Shown one piece after another: positions 62,949 through 64,000 of a DNA stretch of 64,000 bases. The DNA is from Maridesulfovibrio zosterae DSM 11974 (GTDB lineage: Bacteria > Desulfobacterota > Desulfovibrionia > Desulfovibrionales > Desulfovibrionaceae), in the NCBI RefSeq assembly GCF_000425265.1, contig NZ_KE384342.1, forward strand, positions 399,528-463,527, in the 5' to 3' direction. Numbering within the stretch: the first letter of the stretch is position 1; the number at the start of each line of letters is the position of its first letter. The notes beneath the pieces were generated by a model that did not search any database, was not told the origin of the DNA, and worked only from the letters and a program-made list of their open reading frames with translations. A program made the translations under genes and the position numbers.

Positions 62949-64000
62949 ATGTCATTTTACGTAAAAGCTACGATTATATATTTTCTTTGCTACCTGTATA
63001 TCCGGCTTTGGATATGCCGGATGCTGGTTGAAAATCCTAAGATAAAGAGAGTAGTACTTCTTGCTACTGATTTTATGACAATTGCACTGCCGGTCTCTCT
63101 TTTTTTTCGAGCAGACTTACCGTATTTATTAAAAATTGTTTTACAAGGAACCGGGTATAGCTGGGCCGCAATTATCGCCTGTATGGTCCCGGTTGGCTTA
63201 TGCTTTGAACCCATCCATTGGGGACTTAAAATACTTGGTAATGGTTTTAGAGTTCCCAGAATTAAAATATTTGCATTACTTTGTTTTGTCTCAGGTATGA
63301 TGTTGATCGGTGGATATATCAATGCAACATCACCTGTTGTAAAAGAGATTGATTTTGATTTATCAGGGGGCAGAAATGCAACTAAAGAATATAGAATTGT
63401 CGTATTTTCAGATTTGCATGTTGGAAAACTTATGACTCGTGATCGGGTTGGGGCAATAGTTAACATGGTTAACAAGCTGCATCCTGATATGGTTTTTATG
63501 GTCGGTGATATTTTGGATGATTATGATGCTGTTTTTACCGGAGCAGCTGAAGAGCTGGCACGTATCAAAGCACCACTTGGAAAGTATGCAGTATTAGGGA
63601 ACCATGAATATTATCTTGGATATGACTGGTCAAAGAATTTACTTGAAAAGCAGGGCATAAGACTTCTTGCTGATCAGTACTCCGTTATTGATAACCATTT
63701 TCTGCTAGTCGGCCGCAAAGATGTTGCTGCACTTATCCGTAGTGACGGCAGGGCTTCACTGCAAAAGATTATTCCTGCTGATAATACATTACCTGTAGTC
63801 TTATTGGATCATACTCCACGCGATTTAGATAAAGCAGAACAAAACGGTATTGCCTTGCAACTATCCGGCCACACCCATAATGGTCAGCTTTTTCCGTTTA
63901 ATCTTATAGTAGAGCGACTTTATGAAAAAGAGTACGGGACATATAAAAAGGGGAACACTTATTACTACATAAGTTGCGGGGTAGGCTTTTGGGGACCCCC
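62949..64000 (+). CDS. Calcineurin-like metallophosphoesterase, cut by the window edge
   Basis: An open frame of 350 codons that runs off the right edge, so the C-terminus is missing. The N-terminal third has four hydrophobic helices (from FYVKATIIYFLCYLYI to about residue 130), then comes a calcineurin-like phosphoesterase domain with every metal motif: VVFSDLHVGK, MVGDILDDYD, LGNHEYYLG and SGHTHNGQLFP. This is the plan of the YkuE/YaeI-like membrane-linked phosphodiesterases, some of which act on lipid-A precursors or head groups. The ATG at 62949 has a weak SD (GAGAG). The frame on the opposite strand is a shadow. Confidence 0.88.
   Translation, partial: MSFYVKATIIYFLCYLYIRLWICRMLVENPKIKRVVLLATDFMTIALPVSLFFRADLPYLLKIVLQGTGYSWAAIIACMVPVGLCFEPIHWGLKILGNGFRVPRIKIFALLCFVSGMMLIGGYINATSPVVKEIDFDLSGGRNATKEYRIVVFSDLHVGKLMTRDRVGAIVNMVNKLHPDMVFMVGDILDDYDAVFTGAAEELARIKAPLGKYAVLGNHEYYLGYDWSKNLLEKQGIRLLADQYSVIDNHFLLVGRKDVAALIRSDGRASLQKIIPADNTLPVVLLDHTPRDLDKAEQNGIALQLSGHTHNGQLFPFNLIVERLYEKEYGTYKKGNTYYYISCGVGFWGP

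Noticed and set aside
62990-63475. A 161-codon minus-strand frame near the right edge
   Set aside because: It is antisense to the plus-strand metallophosphoesterase, which has all its metal motifs.

Overview
The window reads as a chromosomal segment of a low-GC, AT-rich, probably marine sulfate-reducing bacterium of the Desulfovibrionales (Maridesulfovibrio or Desulfovibrio type). This is inferred from gene content and order: a phosphoglycerate-mutase-like protein in place of homoserine kinase beside homoserine dehydrogenase, a yggT-divIVA-yggU-ydcH-ilvBN-ilvC run, a WtpABC-type tungstate transporter, and the general style of the proteins. I saw no rRNA, tRNA, CRISPR array, insertion sequence or prophage gene. 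Many genes use TTG or GTG starts, and several starts given here are chosen from Shine-Dalgarno (SD) spacing rather than ORF length.

Layout. 1-5.3 kb (minus): an amidohydrolase, then a thioesterase, the proposed homoserine kinase, hom and alaC. 5.5-12.6 kb (plus): a small isoamylase-N protein, ilvE, dnaX, ybaB, recR and recD2. 12.8-15.0 kb (minus): a large EAL-CBS-GGDEF cyclic-di-GMP protein. 15.2-33.8 kb (plus): a 13-gene exopolysaccharide locus of the exosortase/PEP-CTERM type. It holds a GT4 glycosyltransferase, a Wzy/ligase, an exosortase fused to EpsI, PrsT, a WcaJ-like initiating transferase, an export protein, an outer-membrane beta-barrel, a Wzz-like protein, a BY-kinase, an associated ATPase, a heparinase-like lyase, a sulfotransferase and a flippase. 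It ends in a terminator with a perfect 22-bp stem. 34-37.5 kb: a small ribbon-helix-helix-like protein behind an operator-like palindrome, then wtpABC. 37.5-44.9 kb: a DMT transporter, a beta-CASP nuclease, rsmD-coaD-miaA, two secreted proteins and pgsA. 45-52.2 kb: tatA, two unknown proteins, a HAD phosphatase, and the yggT-divIVA-yggU-ydcH-ilvB-ilvN-ilvC run. 52.4-53.2 kb: an RRM protein, a strongly folded intergenic RNA, and infA. 53.2-60.7 kb (minus): a TrmO-like protein, thiL, a UvrD-type helicase, a phosphodiesterase, a DUF2156 protein and a MATE pump. 60.9-64 kb: a ModE-like regulator, sdaA and a metallophosphoesterase cut by the window edge.

How the parts fit. The polysaccharide locus has one initiating transferase, one further glycosyltransferase, a flippase, a polymerase, chain-length control, export, a lyase and a sulfotransferase, so it could encode a simple, possibly sulfated, secreted polymer. 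The divergent cyclic-di-GMP protein is a natural candidate regulator. The exosortase has its catalytic residues, but no PEP-CTERM-type substrate is encoded nearby. Branched-chain amino-acid synthesis is split between ilvBN-ilvC and ilvE. The most novel-looking non-coding elements are the folded RNA between the RRM gene and infA, an 18/20 repeated motif before two exopolysaccharide genes, the TGCACAT palindrome array before the small regulator gene, and the hairpin-rich leader of recD2.
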